From Halanaerobiales bacterium (GTDB lineage Bacteria > Bacillota_F > Halanaerobiia > DY22613): DNA of 52,045 nt. This document shows, one piece after another, positions 35,440 through 44,846 of this stretch. Each line of letters starts with the position of its first letter. The first letter of the stretch is position 1. Both the position numbers and the translations under genes were made by a program. Below the pieces are notes generated by a model that was given only the letters and a program-made list of their open reading frames with translations, did not search any database and was not told the DNA's origin. The stretch spans positions 1 to 52,045 of the forward strand of contig JAGMES010000016.1 of the NCBI GenBank assembly GCA_023128035.1, read 5' to 3'.

Positions 35440-35510
35440 TACTGAATGATTAGCCCACAAAAAGTATGTGTGTCTTGTGCGACTACTTTTTGTGGGCTAA
35501 TCATTCAGTA
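35440..35510. repeat. Perfect 27-bp inverted repeat, 17-base loop
   Basis: Left arm 35440-35466 (TACTGAATGATTAGCCCACA and on to AAAAAGTA in sense, first base T) is exactly complementary to 35484-35510. It contains the word TTTTTGTGGGCTAATCAT seen at 5-23 and, with one change, at 34617-34636. It ends four bases before the -35 box of the rhodanese gene. It is too long for an ordinary terminator and has no T run. It could be a MITE-like element, a recombination site, or an operator/cruciform. Confidence 0.85.
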
Positions 35511-35514
35511 TAAC

Positions 35515-35543
35515 TTGACATGCTAAAAGAATAATGATAAAAT
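35515..35543 (+). promoter_or_regulatory. Promoter of rhodanese gene
   Basis: TTGACA (35515-35520), 17-base spacer, TAAAAT (35538-35543), immediately downstream of the perfect inverted repeat. Confidence 0.7.
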
Positions 35544-35612
35544 TTTTACGCATCAGATAAAATTATTTTATAATGCCAATAAAAAAAAATAATATCAAAA
35601 GGGGATGTGACT

Positions 35613-36304
35613 ATGAAAAAAAGTATTATTATGGCAATATTTATGGTTTTGGTACTTAGTTTACTTGTTCTTATAAGCTTACAAAATGAAAAGGTGCAAG
35701 CTACTCAGGAGAAAACAGAAGAAATTATTTCAATAACAGAATTGGCAGAACAATTGGGGAATTCAGATTTAGTTATCGTAGATGTGCGCAGAGAAGAAGC
35801 CTATAATGGTTGGAAACTTGATGGAGAAGTAAGAGGAGGACATATTCGTGGTGCAGTTGATTTTCCACTTTCATGGAATGTAGATGACAAAGGAAATAAG
35901 ATAAATGAAAAAGAATTAAAAGTTAATCTAGAATCAAAAGGTATAACCCAAGATAAAACGATTGTAGTTTATGATAACAAAGGGGATAAAAGCCCTGTTA
36001 TGTTGCAAATATTAAAAGAATTAGGCTATGCTAATGTATTTTTATACAAAGAAGGTATTACAAAATGGGCAGCGAATGTTGACTTACCAATGGAACGTTT
36101 AGCAAACTATGAAAAATTAGTTTATCCAGCATGGATCAATGAATTGGTCCATGGAGGAACTCCTAAAACTTATCCAAAGATTGGGGAACTATTTCAAATA
36201 AAACTGTTGCTTTCTATTGTGGAACTGGTTGGAGAGCAAGCGAAGCATTTTTTGATGCTTATTTAATGGGATGGAAGAATATTTCTTCAGTACGTTTATT
36301 GTAA
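35613..36304 (+). pseudogene. Exported tandem rhodanese, frameshifted in second domain
   Basis: ATG 35613 behind AAAGGGGATG. A signal peptide or anchor (residues 1-30) is followed by a rhodanese domain with VIVDVRREEAYNGWKLDGEV and HIRGAVDFPLSW. The open frame ends at 36266 after GELFQIKLLLSI. The next frame, from about 36200, reads NKTVAFYCGTGWRASEAFFD and AYLMGWKNI, the active-site Cys loop of a second rhodanese domain, and stops at 36304. The frameshift removes the catalytic Cys from the protein, and the usual end of the domain is also missing. Sulfurtransferase activity is therefore unlikely. Confidence 0.75.
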
Positions 36305-36456
36305 GTTTAATAGTTTTGGTTATGATTAGTTCATTCAATAAAACTGCTTGGATTGCATTTCCTTGGATAATGTTGTGTATGTTGATAGTTGTTTCTAGTC
36401 AATATATTAGAATGATCTATTATGTTGTTGAACTTTATTTCTTGCAGGAATACTAA
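36271..36456 (+). CDS. Small hydrophobic ORF overlapping rhodanese end
   Basis: 61 residues with two probable membrane helices (FIVSLIVLVMISSF and IAFPWIMLCMLIVVSS). It begins inside the broken rhodanese in another frame, and there is no good ribosome binding site. It could be chance in an AT-rich region or a remnant fused at a deletion. Confidence 0.25.
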   Translation: MEEYFFSTFIVSLIVLVMISSFNKTAWIAFPWIMLCMLIVVSSQYIRMIYYVVELYFLQEY

Positions 36457-36509
36457 TTTAATTGAAGAAATATAATATATATAACTGCAACGAAATGGAG
36501 GAAGCAAGG

Positions 36510-38234
36510 ATGAGGCGTTTTTTTGTATCATTTATTTTTATAACGTTAACGATAGTTTTTATTTCTGGCTTTTATGTCTGGTTATCTAACAAAAATCAAG
36601 TCCCAGTATTAACTTATGTACCTGATCCAGAGTGGTCTGAAGAACATGTAATAAGTCCGTATATAACATCACATAAGTTTGATAGTTTGGTAGACGAAAA
36701 AGGAAATCTACATACTATTAGGGTTGAGCATGATCCTAAGACTGGGACTGCATACTTATTGCATAGTGTAACAGATTATGCAGGTAAAATAATTAGTGAA
36801 CCTAAGACTATCATCAGTTACAAATGGATACCAGCAATTAGTTTAACTATCAACGATAACAAGTTACATATTTTCTGTATTGGTCAAGGAGATTTAAATA
36901 CAAAGGAATTGGTTTATATAAATCTGGATTTAACAGGTGAAATACTTGATCAGAATATAGTGTTAACTGGTGAATTTAATAGTGTAGAAGATTTAATTAC
37001 TGTTCAATCAAAAGATGGAGAGTTTATGTTAGTATGGATAGATATGATTAATAATAAGTATCAGCTTAAAACTCTTGTAGTAAATTTAGTGGGTAAAGCA
37101 GTGGAACAGCCAGTACAAGTCACTTCATCTAACTATAATTCGCGGAGACCTAATTTGATATTAGATGAAAAAGGAAGATATCATTTAACCTGGAGAGAAG
37201 AAAAGCCTAATTCTTATACTTTTAGTTATCAGTTACTAACAAATGGTGGAGAACCAGTGTCATCACCTAGGGTTATTGATGAAATCGATCTGGGTGCCGT
37301 TTCAATGGCAACAAAAGGAGATAGTTTATATTTAGTTTGGAGCAAAATAATGCCACTCGCGACTGCACCTGACCGTACATCGATTCTTGAGTATGCATTT
37401 CCTAATTATGAACTTTTTGGAGCAGTTTTAGATTTGGAAAATCCTTTAGAACCAATTCATATTCAACGGTTAACTGAAAAGAATGGCCCGTCTTCCGATC
37501 AGACTATAGTAGTTGATTCAAAAGGTCAACTTAATTTGGTATATGTAGATGGCTATCATAATAAGCTTGCTTTGACTCATCAAATTTATATTGATGATTT
37601 TAACAATTTAACAAAAGCGACAAGACGTCTCTATCCTGATCAAATCACGGGATCGAAAACAAAACTTATCAAAGATCCCAACAAAGGACTTCATCTAGTC
37701 TGGTTAGAATCAGATACATATGGTGGTAATATTTATTATGCAAATACTGTTCAACCGAAAAAAGTATCTATATTACAGGTTATAGGTATTAATGCAACAA
37801 GTTTTAGCTCAAGTTTTATTATGAGTATGTTTTATATTTTTTCAATGCCTATATTTTCTATTCTCTTCTTCTTACAAATGGTATCAATTATTTTGCTCAC
37901 ACTGGGTATTATGGGAATAACAAAAATTTCTCATAAAACAAAATTAGGATATTTTTTAACCAATCCATATGTCGCAATATCTCTTATCTGTTTAATTCAT
38001 TGTAGTATCTATCTAGTTATTGGAAAAATGATCTGGATTCTCTGGCCAGTAGTATCAGCACCAAATCAATTGTGGTTTATTTTTATCTTGGCTTCAATTG
38101 CAATTTTTGCTTTCATTAAGATAAATGAATTAAGAAAGATAACTTTCACAGAAACCGCAACTGTCGCATTCATTTGGATATATTGGTTAAATATGATTAA
38201 TTTGTTCTTTAATATTCCCTTTATAAACTTTTAA
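36510..38234 (+). CDS. Membrane protein with extracytoplasmic beta-propeller-like repeats
   Basis: ATG 36510 is preferred (GGAGGAAGCAAGG before it); a TTG at 36462 would add a non-conserved head. About 574 residues. An N-terminal helix (FFVSFIFITLTIVFISGFYVW) is followed by about 400 residues with repeats built on L/Y-x-L-V/T-W blades: FMLVWIDM, YHLTWREE, LYLVWSK, LNLVYVDG and LHLVWLESDTYGGNIYYA. This is typical of BNR/sialidase-like propellers. The last ~150 residues hold about four membrane helices. The propeller probably faces outside and may bind glycans or proteins. No catalytic Asp-box set is certain. It stands alone. Confidence 0.65.
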   Translation: MRRFFVSFIFITLTIVFISGFYVWLSNKNQVPVLTYVPDPEWSEEHVISPYITSHKFDSLVDEKGNLHTIRVEHDPKTGTAYLLHSVTDYAGKIISEPKTIISYKWIPAISLTINDNKLHIFCIGQGDLNTKELVYINLDLTGEILDQNIVLTGEFNSVEDLITVQSKDGEFMLVWIDMINNKYQLKTLVVNLVGKAVEQPVQVTSSNYNSRRPNLILDEKGRYHLTWREEKPNSYTFSYQLLTNGGEPVSSPRVIDEIDLGAVSMATKGDSLYLVWSKIMPLATAPDRTSILEYAFPNYELFGAVLDLENPLEPIHIQRLTEKNGPSSDQTIVVDSKGQLNLVYVDGYHNKLALTHQIYIDDFNNLTKATRRLYPDQITGSKTKLIKDPNKGLHLVWLESDTYGGNIYYANTVQPKKVSILQVIGINATSFSSSFIMSMFYIFSMPIFSILFFLQMVSIILLTLGIMGITKISHKTKLGYFLTNPYVAISLICLIHCSIYLVIGKMIWILWPVVSAPNQLWFIFILASIAIFAFIKINELRKITFTETATVAFIWIYWLNMINLFFNIPFINF

Positions 38235-38752
38235 GTTACTTCTGGCACTTGTCATAAAACGGCAATTATTATAATATAGTTAATATTGATGATGTTAAGT
38301 AATAGCAAAAACGGATATAAATTTCCTCTGACCCATTTTTTTTAAAAAGAAAGGAGGATTTTTCATAAAATTGTCGAACATATACTTGTGTTAGAAGAAA
38401 GAATTGGGATGTCAGAAAAGAATTTTAGTGTAATAAACTTAAATTATTCTTTTTACTATAATATAATAATGGTATAATAATGTAATTAGGATAAGTTGCC
38501 TGAATTTTATGATTTTTTTTTAGAAAACAGATAAATTCGTAAAAATCTTTAACTTTCATAGAGGAGAACTGCAATTTGTGGAGAAATGTACATAAAGATA
38601 TAAGTATATTTTTCTCAAATCATTCCAGTAGACAGACCTTCATCGCAGAAATTATTTTTATACTATATTATGGAGGTGGTAAAATAGGCAAGTAATGTTA
38701 AGGGTTTTTCTTTCGAGGACCAAATATATATTAAAGGGAGGAAACGAAAAAC
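38235..38752. other. Long leader/intergenic region before binding-protein gene
   Basis: 518 bases without a supported gene. It contains several AGGAGG-like sites in front of very short frames (38353, 38562 and 38672) and TATAAT-like words around 38475-38480. I see no strong terminator or riboswitch. The length suggests a regulated leader for the highly expressed gene that follows. Confidence 0.4.
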
Positions 38753-41257
38753 ATGAAACGTAGTTTGACTATTTTTATGATTTTTGTTTTATTGTTAACT
38801 TCATTGTCGGTAATTGCTTTAGCTAAAAAAGGACCTATTGTTGATAAAATTTATTTTGATGTAAGAATGAAAGAAGAAATTGGTATCCAAGATACCGCTG
38901 CAGGTAACACAGATGTATTCTTCTATGGTTTAGACGGTCCTCAAATTATGGGACTTGACCAAGCAACATTGGATAAATTAGAACTTTATACTATTCCTTC
39001 AGGTTCTTGGAGTCTTATGCTTAACCCTATTCCTAACAAAGCTCCTTATACTTGGACAGTAGAAGATAAAGAATATTTTAATCCTTTTGCTATCAAAGAA
39101 GTAAGATTTGCTTTGAACTGGCTCATTGACAGACAATATATCGTTGATGAGATTTTAGGCGGAGCTGGTGGCCCTATGTTCACTATGGCTACTCCAGGCC
39201 AACCAGGTACTTATAAGTATAATTTGGTTGCTTCCCGTATGGGTATGACCGCTGAAGGTGACGAAGAAAAAGCTTTAGCTGATATTGAATCCGCTATGGT
39301 AAAAGCTTCTGAACTTCCAGAAAACAAGGGTAAACTCGTTAAGACTGATGGATGGTGGTCATTTAATGGTGAACCAATCTCCCTTCAATTCTTAATCAGA
39401 GTTGACGATCCTAACGGAAGAGTTAAAGAAGGGGAATATGTAGCTCAACAGCTCGAAAAAGCTGGTATCAAAGTTGAGAGATTACTTTGGGACCGCGTAA
39501 AAGCTATCAAAACTGCTTATTATTCCAACCCTGCTGATTATCTATGGCATATGTACACTGAAGGTTGGGGTGCTGGTGCTACTAGAGCTTTCTGGGAGCA
39601 TATCGTTTGTCAAATGTACGCTCCATGGTATGGTTACATGGCTGGTGGTGCAGAACCTAGCAACTGGAACTATACAAATGAAAAACTTAACGAACTTACT
39701 ACAAAAGCTTATTCTGGCGACTTCTTAACAGAAGACGAGTATTGGGAAACAATTCTTGAAGCATTAGAACTCGGTTTGAGTGATGCATGTAGAATTTACG
39801 TTGCTTATTCAACTGATTACTATGTTGCTAACAAAGAATCTTTCAATGGTAGAATGGCTTATGGTCTTGGTGATGGTTTAAACAAGTGGTCTATGATCAC
39901 TGCTAATACAGATGATGGTATTTTAAGAGCAACTCAATATTCCGCAAAAGGCGGTTTGTTTATGGGTGCTTGGGATCCAGTAGGTACTGATGGATTTAGT
40001 GATGTGTACGCTAACAATATCGCTGGTGTTCTTTATGATGCTAGTACATTCGAAAGTCCTGTTTCTGCAGTAGCTACTTCCAACAGAGCTATCTGGTCAG
40101 ATGTTGAAACTAAAGTTGGTAGAGATGCTGATGGTAACGTTGTTGGTTTAATTGATGTAGATCCAAGAGCAGTTAAGTATGATTCTGTTGCAAAAGAATG
40201 GGTAGAAGTTGGTGAAGGTTTAACTTCTATGACTACAGGAACTTATGAAATTCGTTTCAGTAACTTCCATCATGGAATCAGCATGAGTTTCGCTGACTAT
40301 ATGTATGCTAACGCATTTACTGAAGAGTGGATGAATGAAGATTTCGAAGGCGATCCATATTTTGATGCAGAATATGAATCTTATGTTAAACCAGGTGAAA
40401 CTGGTGTAGCAACTGTTTATGATCGTAAGAATCAAAAATTTATTAACTTCTACGATTATAACTTCCCTCCATCTAAAGAAAGAGTTGCAGCTCATGGAGC
40501 TCCTAGTTGGACTGTAAGTGCTTCCGGTCATGCTGTAGGTGTAACTTGGGAAATCGTTGAAGCTATGGGTAGAATGGTAGCAGAAGGTAGTGTTTCAGAT
40601 GAAATTTACAGCTTCTCAGCTAACAAAGAAGGTACTGTTGAAGTTGACGTTTTAAGACCTACCTGTGTTGCTGATATTAAAGCAGAATTGGTTAAGATGA
40701 AGGAAGAGGCTCATGTTCCAGCATCTCTAAGAGGAATTGTAAAAATTAGAGAAGCTATCGAAAGATATGACGCAGCTATTGACTTTATTGCAGATTATGG
40801 TCATGCATACATCAGTAATGGTCCTTTCTACTTAGCTAAGTTTGATACAGTTGCAAACTATGCTGAAGTTAGAGCATTTAGAGATGCAACTTATCCATTT
40901 GATTCTAATCATTGGACAGAAGTATTCAAGACTCCTCGTTTAGTAATTGATGAGTTTGATATTCCTATGATGAGTGAAATTGGTGAGGACATTCAAGTAA
41001 CAATTAACGTTTCTAGCGTTATCTATCCAGAAGATATTGCATCTGCTGCAACTGAGGGTACTGTGAAAGTTATTCTTATCACTGATAACGACGAGATCGA
41101 ATTTGTAGCTGAATATGTAAGTCCTGGCGTATTTGAAGCAACTATCCCTAGTGCTAAGACTGCTGAATTAGCAGAAGGTTCTTACACTGTTTTAGCAATT
41201 GCTTCTAAAGAGGGTGCAGTTCCTTCTAACGTATCCGCGATGGTAATTATTTACTAA
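38753..41257 (+). CDS. Oligopeptide-type ABC transporter binding protein, oversized
   Basis: AAAGGGAGGAAACG precedes ATG. 834 residues, against 500-600 for most SBP_bac_5 (DppA/OppA) proteins. Signal peptide MKRSLTIFMIFVLLL to about 24, without a lipobox. Family-like pieces: WTVEDKEYFNPFAIKEVRFA, ALNWLIDRQYIV and ISLQFLIRVDDPNGRVKEGE. The last ~110 residues (from about 725) look like an added all-beta Ig-like domain (DIQVTINVSSVIY, VISPGVFEATIP-type repeats). Codon choice differs from neighbours (many GCT, GGT, AAC and TTC), which suggests very high expression. Probably peptides or oligosaccharides as ligand. Confidence 0.85.
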   Translation: MKRSLTIFMIFVLLLTSLSVIALAKKGPIVDKIYFDVRMKEEIGIQDTAAGNTDVFFYGLDGPQIMGLDQATLDKLELYTIPSGSWSLMLNPIPNKAPYTWTVEDKEYFNPFAIKEVRFALNWLIDRQYIVDEILGGAGGPMFTMATPGQPGTYKYNLVASRMGMTAEGDEEKALADIESAMVKASELPENKGKLVKTDGWWSFNGEPISLQFLIRVDDPNGRVKEGEYVAQQLEKAGIKVERLLWDRVKAIKTAYYSNPADYLWHMYTEGWGAGATRAFWEHIVCQMYAPWYGYMAGGAEPSNWNYTNEKLNELTTKAYSGDFLTEDEYWETILEALELGLSDACRIYVAYSTDYYVANKESFNGRMAYGLGDGLNKWSMITANTDDGILRATQYSAKGGLFMGAWDPVGTDGFSDVYANNIAGVLYDASTFESPVSAVATSNRAIWSDVETKVGRDADGNVVGLIDVDPRAVKYDSVAKEWVEVGEGLTSMTTGTYEIRFSNFHHGISMSFADYMYANAFTEEWMNEDFEGDPYFDAEYESYVKPGETGVATVYDRKNQKFINFYDYNFPPSKERVAAHGAPSWTVSASGHAVGVTWEIVEAMGRMVAEGSVSDEIYSFSANKEGTVEVDVLRPTCVADIKAELVKMKEEAHVPASLRGIVKIREAIERYDAAIDFIADYGHAYISNGPFYLAKFDTVANYAEVRAFRDATYPFDSNHWTEVFKTPRLVIDEFDIPMMSEIGEDIQVTINVSSVIYPEDIASAATEGTVKVILITDNDEIEFVAEYVSPGVFEATIPSAKTAELAEGSYTVLAIASKEGAVPSNVSAMVIIY

Positions 41258-41269
41258 TCGTTATATGTT

Positions 41270-41308
41270 AAATTGTTTATGCCCCCTAGGTGGGGGCATA
41301 AACAATTT
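41270..41308 (+). terminator. 17-bp perfect stem-loop between binding protein and permeases
   Basis: AAATTGTTTATGCCCCC (41270-41286) pairs exactly with 41292-41308 around a five-base loop. No T run follows. It likely stabilises the upstream message and lowers downstream expression, as at malE-malF. Confidence 0.85.
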
Positions 41309-41345
41309 AAATGCAATTATTGATTGAAATAGAGGTGAAATGTTA

Positions 41346-42389
41346 ATGTACTGGAAATATGCCGCAAGGCGAATTCTTTACATGGTCTTTTCTTTTGTAG
41401 TAATTGTATTTCTTTTCTCAACACTTTTTAATACTGTTATGGACAATACAGTAAAAATGCAACTTCGTGAACAGATTCAGGGAGAGTTGCTGAAGAAAGC
41501 TGCAGAATTGACTCCTGAGGAGATTGTACAATGGCAAAAAGATCGTTATCAAGCACTTGAAGCAAGATATCACTTAAATGAACCTGTAGTTAGTCGTATT
41601 TTCTGGAGAGCGATTAATACTCTTACATTTGATTATGGAAAATCTACAATTATAACCTCTTCAGCTGGAGAGAGAGAGGTTGTAAAAATCATAAAAGAAG
41701 TTGTACCGAGAACACTTTTACTTTTTATGACAGCTATTATATTTGATGTAATTGTAGGTATAACTTTAGGTATTAAGAAAGCACAAAAGCCTGGAAAGAT
41801 CATGGATCAAACTACTTCAATAATGACTATGGTTTTACGTGGTATGCCATCATGGTGGCTAGCGATGCTTTTAATTATGCTATTGGTATATACAATCCCA
41901 ATATTCCCGTCAGGTGGTTTACATTCTGTTCCACCACCAGAAGGATTTGCATACTATTTAGACATTCTTTATCATTTGGCTCTTCCTGTATTAACATTAA
42001 TGATTATTGGATTTTGGGGTAGAGCATACTTAACAAGAAATATTGTTTTAGGAACTCTTCAAGAAGACTTTATTATGTCTGCTAGAGCAAGAGGTCTCCC
42101 AGAAAGTAAAGTATTATATGGTCATGCTTTGCGTTCTGCTGCACCTCCAATTGTTACTATGTCTTTCATGGCTCTTTTGATGTCAATTGGTGGTAACCTT
42201 GTATTTGAGGGAATTTTTAGTTGGCCAGGAATGGGTAATCTATATTGGATTGCAATTACTCAGAATGATATTCCAGTATTAATGGGGAATCTTTCAGTAA
42301 CAACTATTCTTTATTTAGTTGGGCTTACAATTTTAGATTTGACTTACGGATTCCTGGATCCAAGAATTAAGGTAGGTGGAAAAGCATGA
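41346..42389 (+). CDS. Oligopeptide-type ABC transporter permease (DppB-like)
   Basis: About 347 residues. ATG 41346 fits GAGGTG best; ATG 41340 is also in frame. An N-terminal helix (FSFVVIVFLFSTLF) is followed by an extracytoplasmic segment and the permease core with the EAA loop DFIMSARARGLPESKVLYGH and the GNLVFEGIFSWPGMGNL end. Forms the first half of the pore with the next gene, which it overlaps by four bases (ATGA). Confidence 0.9.
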   Translation: MYWKYAARRILYMVFSFVVIVFLFSTLFNTVMDNTVKMQLREQIQGELLKKAAELTPEEIVQWQKDRYQALEARYHLNEPVVSRIFWRAINTLTFDYGKSTIITSSAGEREVVKIIKEVVPRTLLLFMTAIIFDVIVGITLGIKKAQKPGKIMDQTTSIMTMVLRGMPSWWLAMLLIMLLVYTIPIFPSGGLHSVPPPEGFAYYLDILYHLALPVLTLMIIGFWGRAYLTRNIVLGTLQEDFIMSARARGLPESKVLYGHALRSAAPPIVTMSFMALLMSIGGNLVFEGIFSWPGMGNLYWIAITQNDIPVLMGNLSVTTILYLVGLTILDLTYGFLDPRIKVGGKA

Positions 42390-43855
42390 CAAAAAATAAT
42401 CTTGAGATAAAAACAGATAAACAAAAAATAAATAAGCGTGTTAAGAGTACTGGTAAATGGAGAGATTTTAAAAATTCCTGTAAAGATTTTTGGAATGAGT
42501 TTAGTACCGTAAAATACGGTATAGTGGGGGTCATTTTTTTTGTTATTTTTATTTCACTTATAATTTTTGAGCCATTTATTGTGCCTTTTAAGGATGCTAG
42601 CTCACGTTGGAGAGATATATCTTATTGGGAAGACAATCCAAAGAATGCTGCTCCAGCTTGGACAAACTGGTTTACTTCAAAAAATAAAGCGGTACAAGAA
42701 GTTCTGGATAACCCAGATATAAATGTAACAGACAAGTCTAAAATGAAAGTAGTTGATGCTACATTCACTTACAACTATAATTATGATGTTCCACCAATAG
42801 ATATACTTTTCAGGGCGCAGGGAAGTGGTAGTATTGCTTTAACAATCGGCCTAGAAAGACCTGATGGTGAAGAAATTAGACTTGTCAAAAAATCTATGAA
42901 ATCGAATGGCGTTAAAGATATTAAACTTTCTTTAGGGAAAGAAGCAATTGCAAAAGCTTTTGATTTCGCAGCAAAATATGATACTCCTGAGAATAAAAGC
43001 AAAGTTTCAAAGAATACGATTAAATCTATTGATATTCTCTTTGCTAAAGCTGAAGAGGGAATTTTTAGAGATCAGCAACCTTTAAAAGGAGATTATAAAA
43101 TCAAAGTTTCTGCAGTTGTAATAGGGAAAGATGCATCATTTGAGAATTCTTCTTTGATAGTGTCAGGAAGGGTATTCGGTATACTTGGTACTGATAATTC
43201 TAAAAGGGATTTATGGAGTGGTGTAATTGCAGGAACAAAGTGGGCTATGTTGATTGGTTTATTAACTGCTTCTGTTTCAGTAATTATTGGTGTTTTTTAT
43301 GGAGTTACTAGTGCATATTTTGGCGGTTGGGTAGATTCTGTAATGATGAGATTTTATGAAATTTTTGCTAGTATTCCTTTGCTTCCAGTATTAATTGTTA
43401 TGAGTGCAATTTTTAAACCAAGCATTTGGACTATAATATTAATAATGTCTTGCTTCTTCTGGGTTGGTTCTGTTCGAACTGTAAGAAGTATAGGACTTCA
43501 AATTAAAGAAGAAACCTATGTGGAAGCAGCTCACGCTCTAGATGCCTCAAATGCTAGAATAATATTTAAGCATATGGTACCTCAATTAGTACCTTACGCA
43601 TTTGCTTCAATGGCTCTTTCAGTACCTGGAACTATTGTATTTGAGGCTACAATTAGTTTGCTTGGTCTAGGGGATGCTACTATTGTTACATGGGGACAAA
43701 TCCTACATGATGCTATGGCAGGCGGTGCAGTGTTACAAGGTATCTGGTGGTGGGTTGTACCACCTGGATTGTTCATCGCACTTATGGGTTGTACTTTTGC
43801 ATTCATTGGATTTGCTATGGATACTATTTTAAATCCAAAACTGAGAACGAGGTAG
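42386..43855 (+). CDS. Oligopeptide-type ABC transporter permease (DppC-like) with large inserted domain
   Basis: 489 residues instead of about 300. After a first helix (about 43-66) comes an insert of roughly 210 residues (67-275). It contains a Lys/Asp-rich, probably beta-sandwich stretch (FTYNYNYDVPPIDILFRAQG, IALTIGLERPDGEEIR) before the usual core with helices and the EAA loop (TYVEAAHALDASNARIIFKH). The insert faces outside and could dock the enlarged binding protein. The overlap with the DppB-like gene implies coupled translation. Confidence 0.88.
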   Translation: MTKNNLEIKTDKQKINKRVKSTGKWRDFKNSCKDFWNEFSTVKYGIVGVIFFVIFISLIIFEPFIVPFKDASSRWRDISYWEDNPKNAAPAWTNWFTSKNKAVQEVLDNPDINVTDKSKMKVVDATFTYNYNYDVPPIDILFRAQGSGSIALTIGLERPDGEEIRLVKKSMKSNGVKDIKLSLGKEAIAKAFDFAAKYDTPENKSKVSKNTIKSIDILFAKAEEGIFRDQQPLKGDYKIKVSAVVIGKDASFENSSLIVSGRVFGILGTDNSKRDLWSGVIAGTKWAMLIGLLTASVSVIIGVFYGVTSAYFGGWVDSVMMRFYEIFASIPLLPVLIVMSAIFKPSIWTIILIMSCFFWVGSVRTVRSIGLQIKEETYVEAAHALDASNARIIFKHMVPQLVPYAFASMALSVPGTIVFEATISLLGLGDATIVTWGQILHDAMAGGAVLQGIWWWVVPPGLFIALMGCTFAFIGFAMDTILNPKLRTR

Positions 43856-43862
43856 ATGTGAT

Positions 43863-44846
43863 ATGACGAATAAAAAATTAGAACTAAAGAATTTAAAACT
43901 TCATTATTTAACAAGACAGGGTGCTGTAAAGGCTCTTGATGACGTTTCCTTCGATTTATATGAAGGTGAGACACTTGGCGTTGTTGGTGAATCTGGTTGT
44001 GGTAAGACAACTTTGGCAACTGCTTTGTTGAATATGCCATCCCCTCCAGGGCAGATTGTTGGAGGTCAGATTTTCTTAGATGGAAAAAATATTCTGGAAT
44101 TAAGTGAAAATGAATTTAGGAAAGAGATTCGTTGGGAAAGAATTGCTATGGTTTTCCAGGGTGCTATGAACTGTCTAACACCTGTTTATACGATTGAGAA
44201 GCAGATGATGGAAACTATTAAATATCATCGAGATATGGATGAATCCGAATCATTAGAACGGATTAAGAAATATATCAATCTAGTAGGTTTATCTGATGAT
44301 ATTCTCAAAAGATATCCTCATGAGTTATCTGGTGGTATGAAACAGAGAATCGTTATCGCTATGGGACTTTTCTTAGAACCAGATGTAGTTATTTGTGATG
44401 AGCCAACAACAGCTCTAGATGTAGTTGTTCAAGCACAAATTATCAATCTTCTTAAAGAATTGAAAGAAAAATTAAAACTTTCATTCATTTTTATCACTCA
44501 TGACCTAGCTACTGAAGCTGAGGTTTCTGATAGAATTATGGTTATGTACGCTGGAAAAGTTGTAGAAATCGGAACAAATGAACAGATTTATGGTGAGCAG
44601 GGTTCAGCACATCCATATACTAAGAGACTTTTGGCGGCTACTCCAAAGTTACATGAAAAAATTGAAAAACTTACATTTATCCCTGGTACTCCTCCAAGCC
44701 TACTTACTCCACCTTCGGGTTGTAGATTCCACTTGCGTTGTTCAGAAGTTATGGACAAATGCCGTGTTGAAGAGCCATTATTGCAAGAGATAGAGCCAGG
44801 GCACAAAGTAGCTTGTTGGAGGTGTTCTCATGACTCAAAAGCATGA
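43863..44846 (+). CDS. Oligopeptide-type ABC transporter ATPase (DppD-like)
   Basis: 327 residues. Walker A GVVGESGCGKTTLA, signature LSGGMKQRIVIAMGL, Walker B VVICDEPTTALDVVVQ and FITHDLATEAEVSDRIMVMY. The C-terminal oligopeptide-transporter extension has the Cys motif SGCRFHLRCSEVMDKC. GTGAT spacing to the permease stop is eight bases. It overlaps the next gene by 17 bases. Confidence 0.93.
   Translation: MTNKKLELKNLKLHYLTRQGAVKALDDVSFDLYEGETLGVVGESGCGKTTLATALLNMPSPPGQIVGGQIFLDGKNILELSENEFRKEIRWERIAMVFQGAMNCLTPVYTIEKQMMETIKYHRDMDESESLERIKKYINLVGLSDDILKRYPHELSGGMKQRIVIAMGLFLEPDVVICDEPTTALDVVVQAQIINLLKELKEKLKLSFIFITHDLATEAEVSDRIMVMYAGKVVEIGTNEQIYGEQGSAHPYTKRLLAATPKLHEKIEKLTFIPGTPPSLLTPPSGCRFHLRCSEVMDKCRVEEPLLQEIEPGHKVACWRCSHDSKA

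Noticed and set aside
43594..44040. 148-codon minus-strand frame across the DppC/DppD junction
   Set aside because: It is antisense to two clear transporter genes.
44578..44793. 71-codon plus-strand frame within the DppD-like gene
   Set aside because: It is a shadow frame within a gene with full ATPase motifs.
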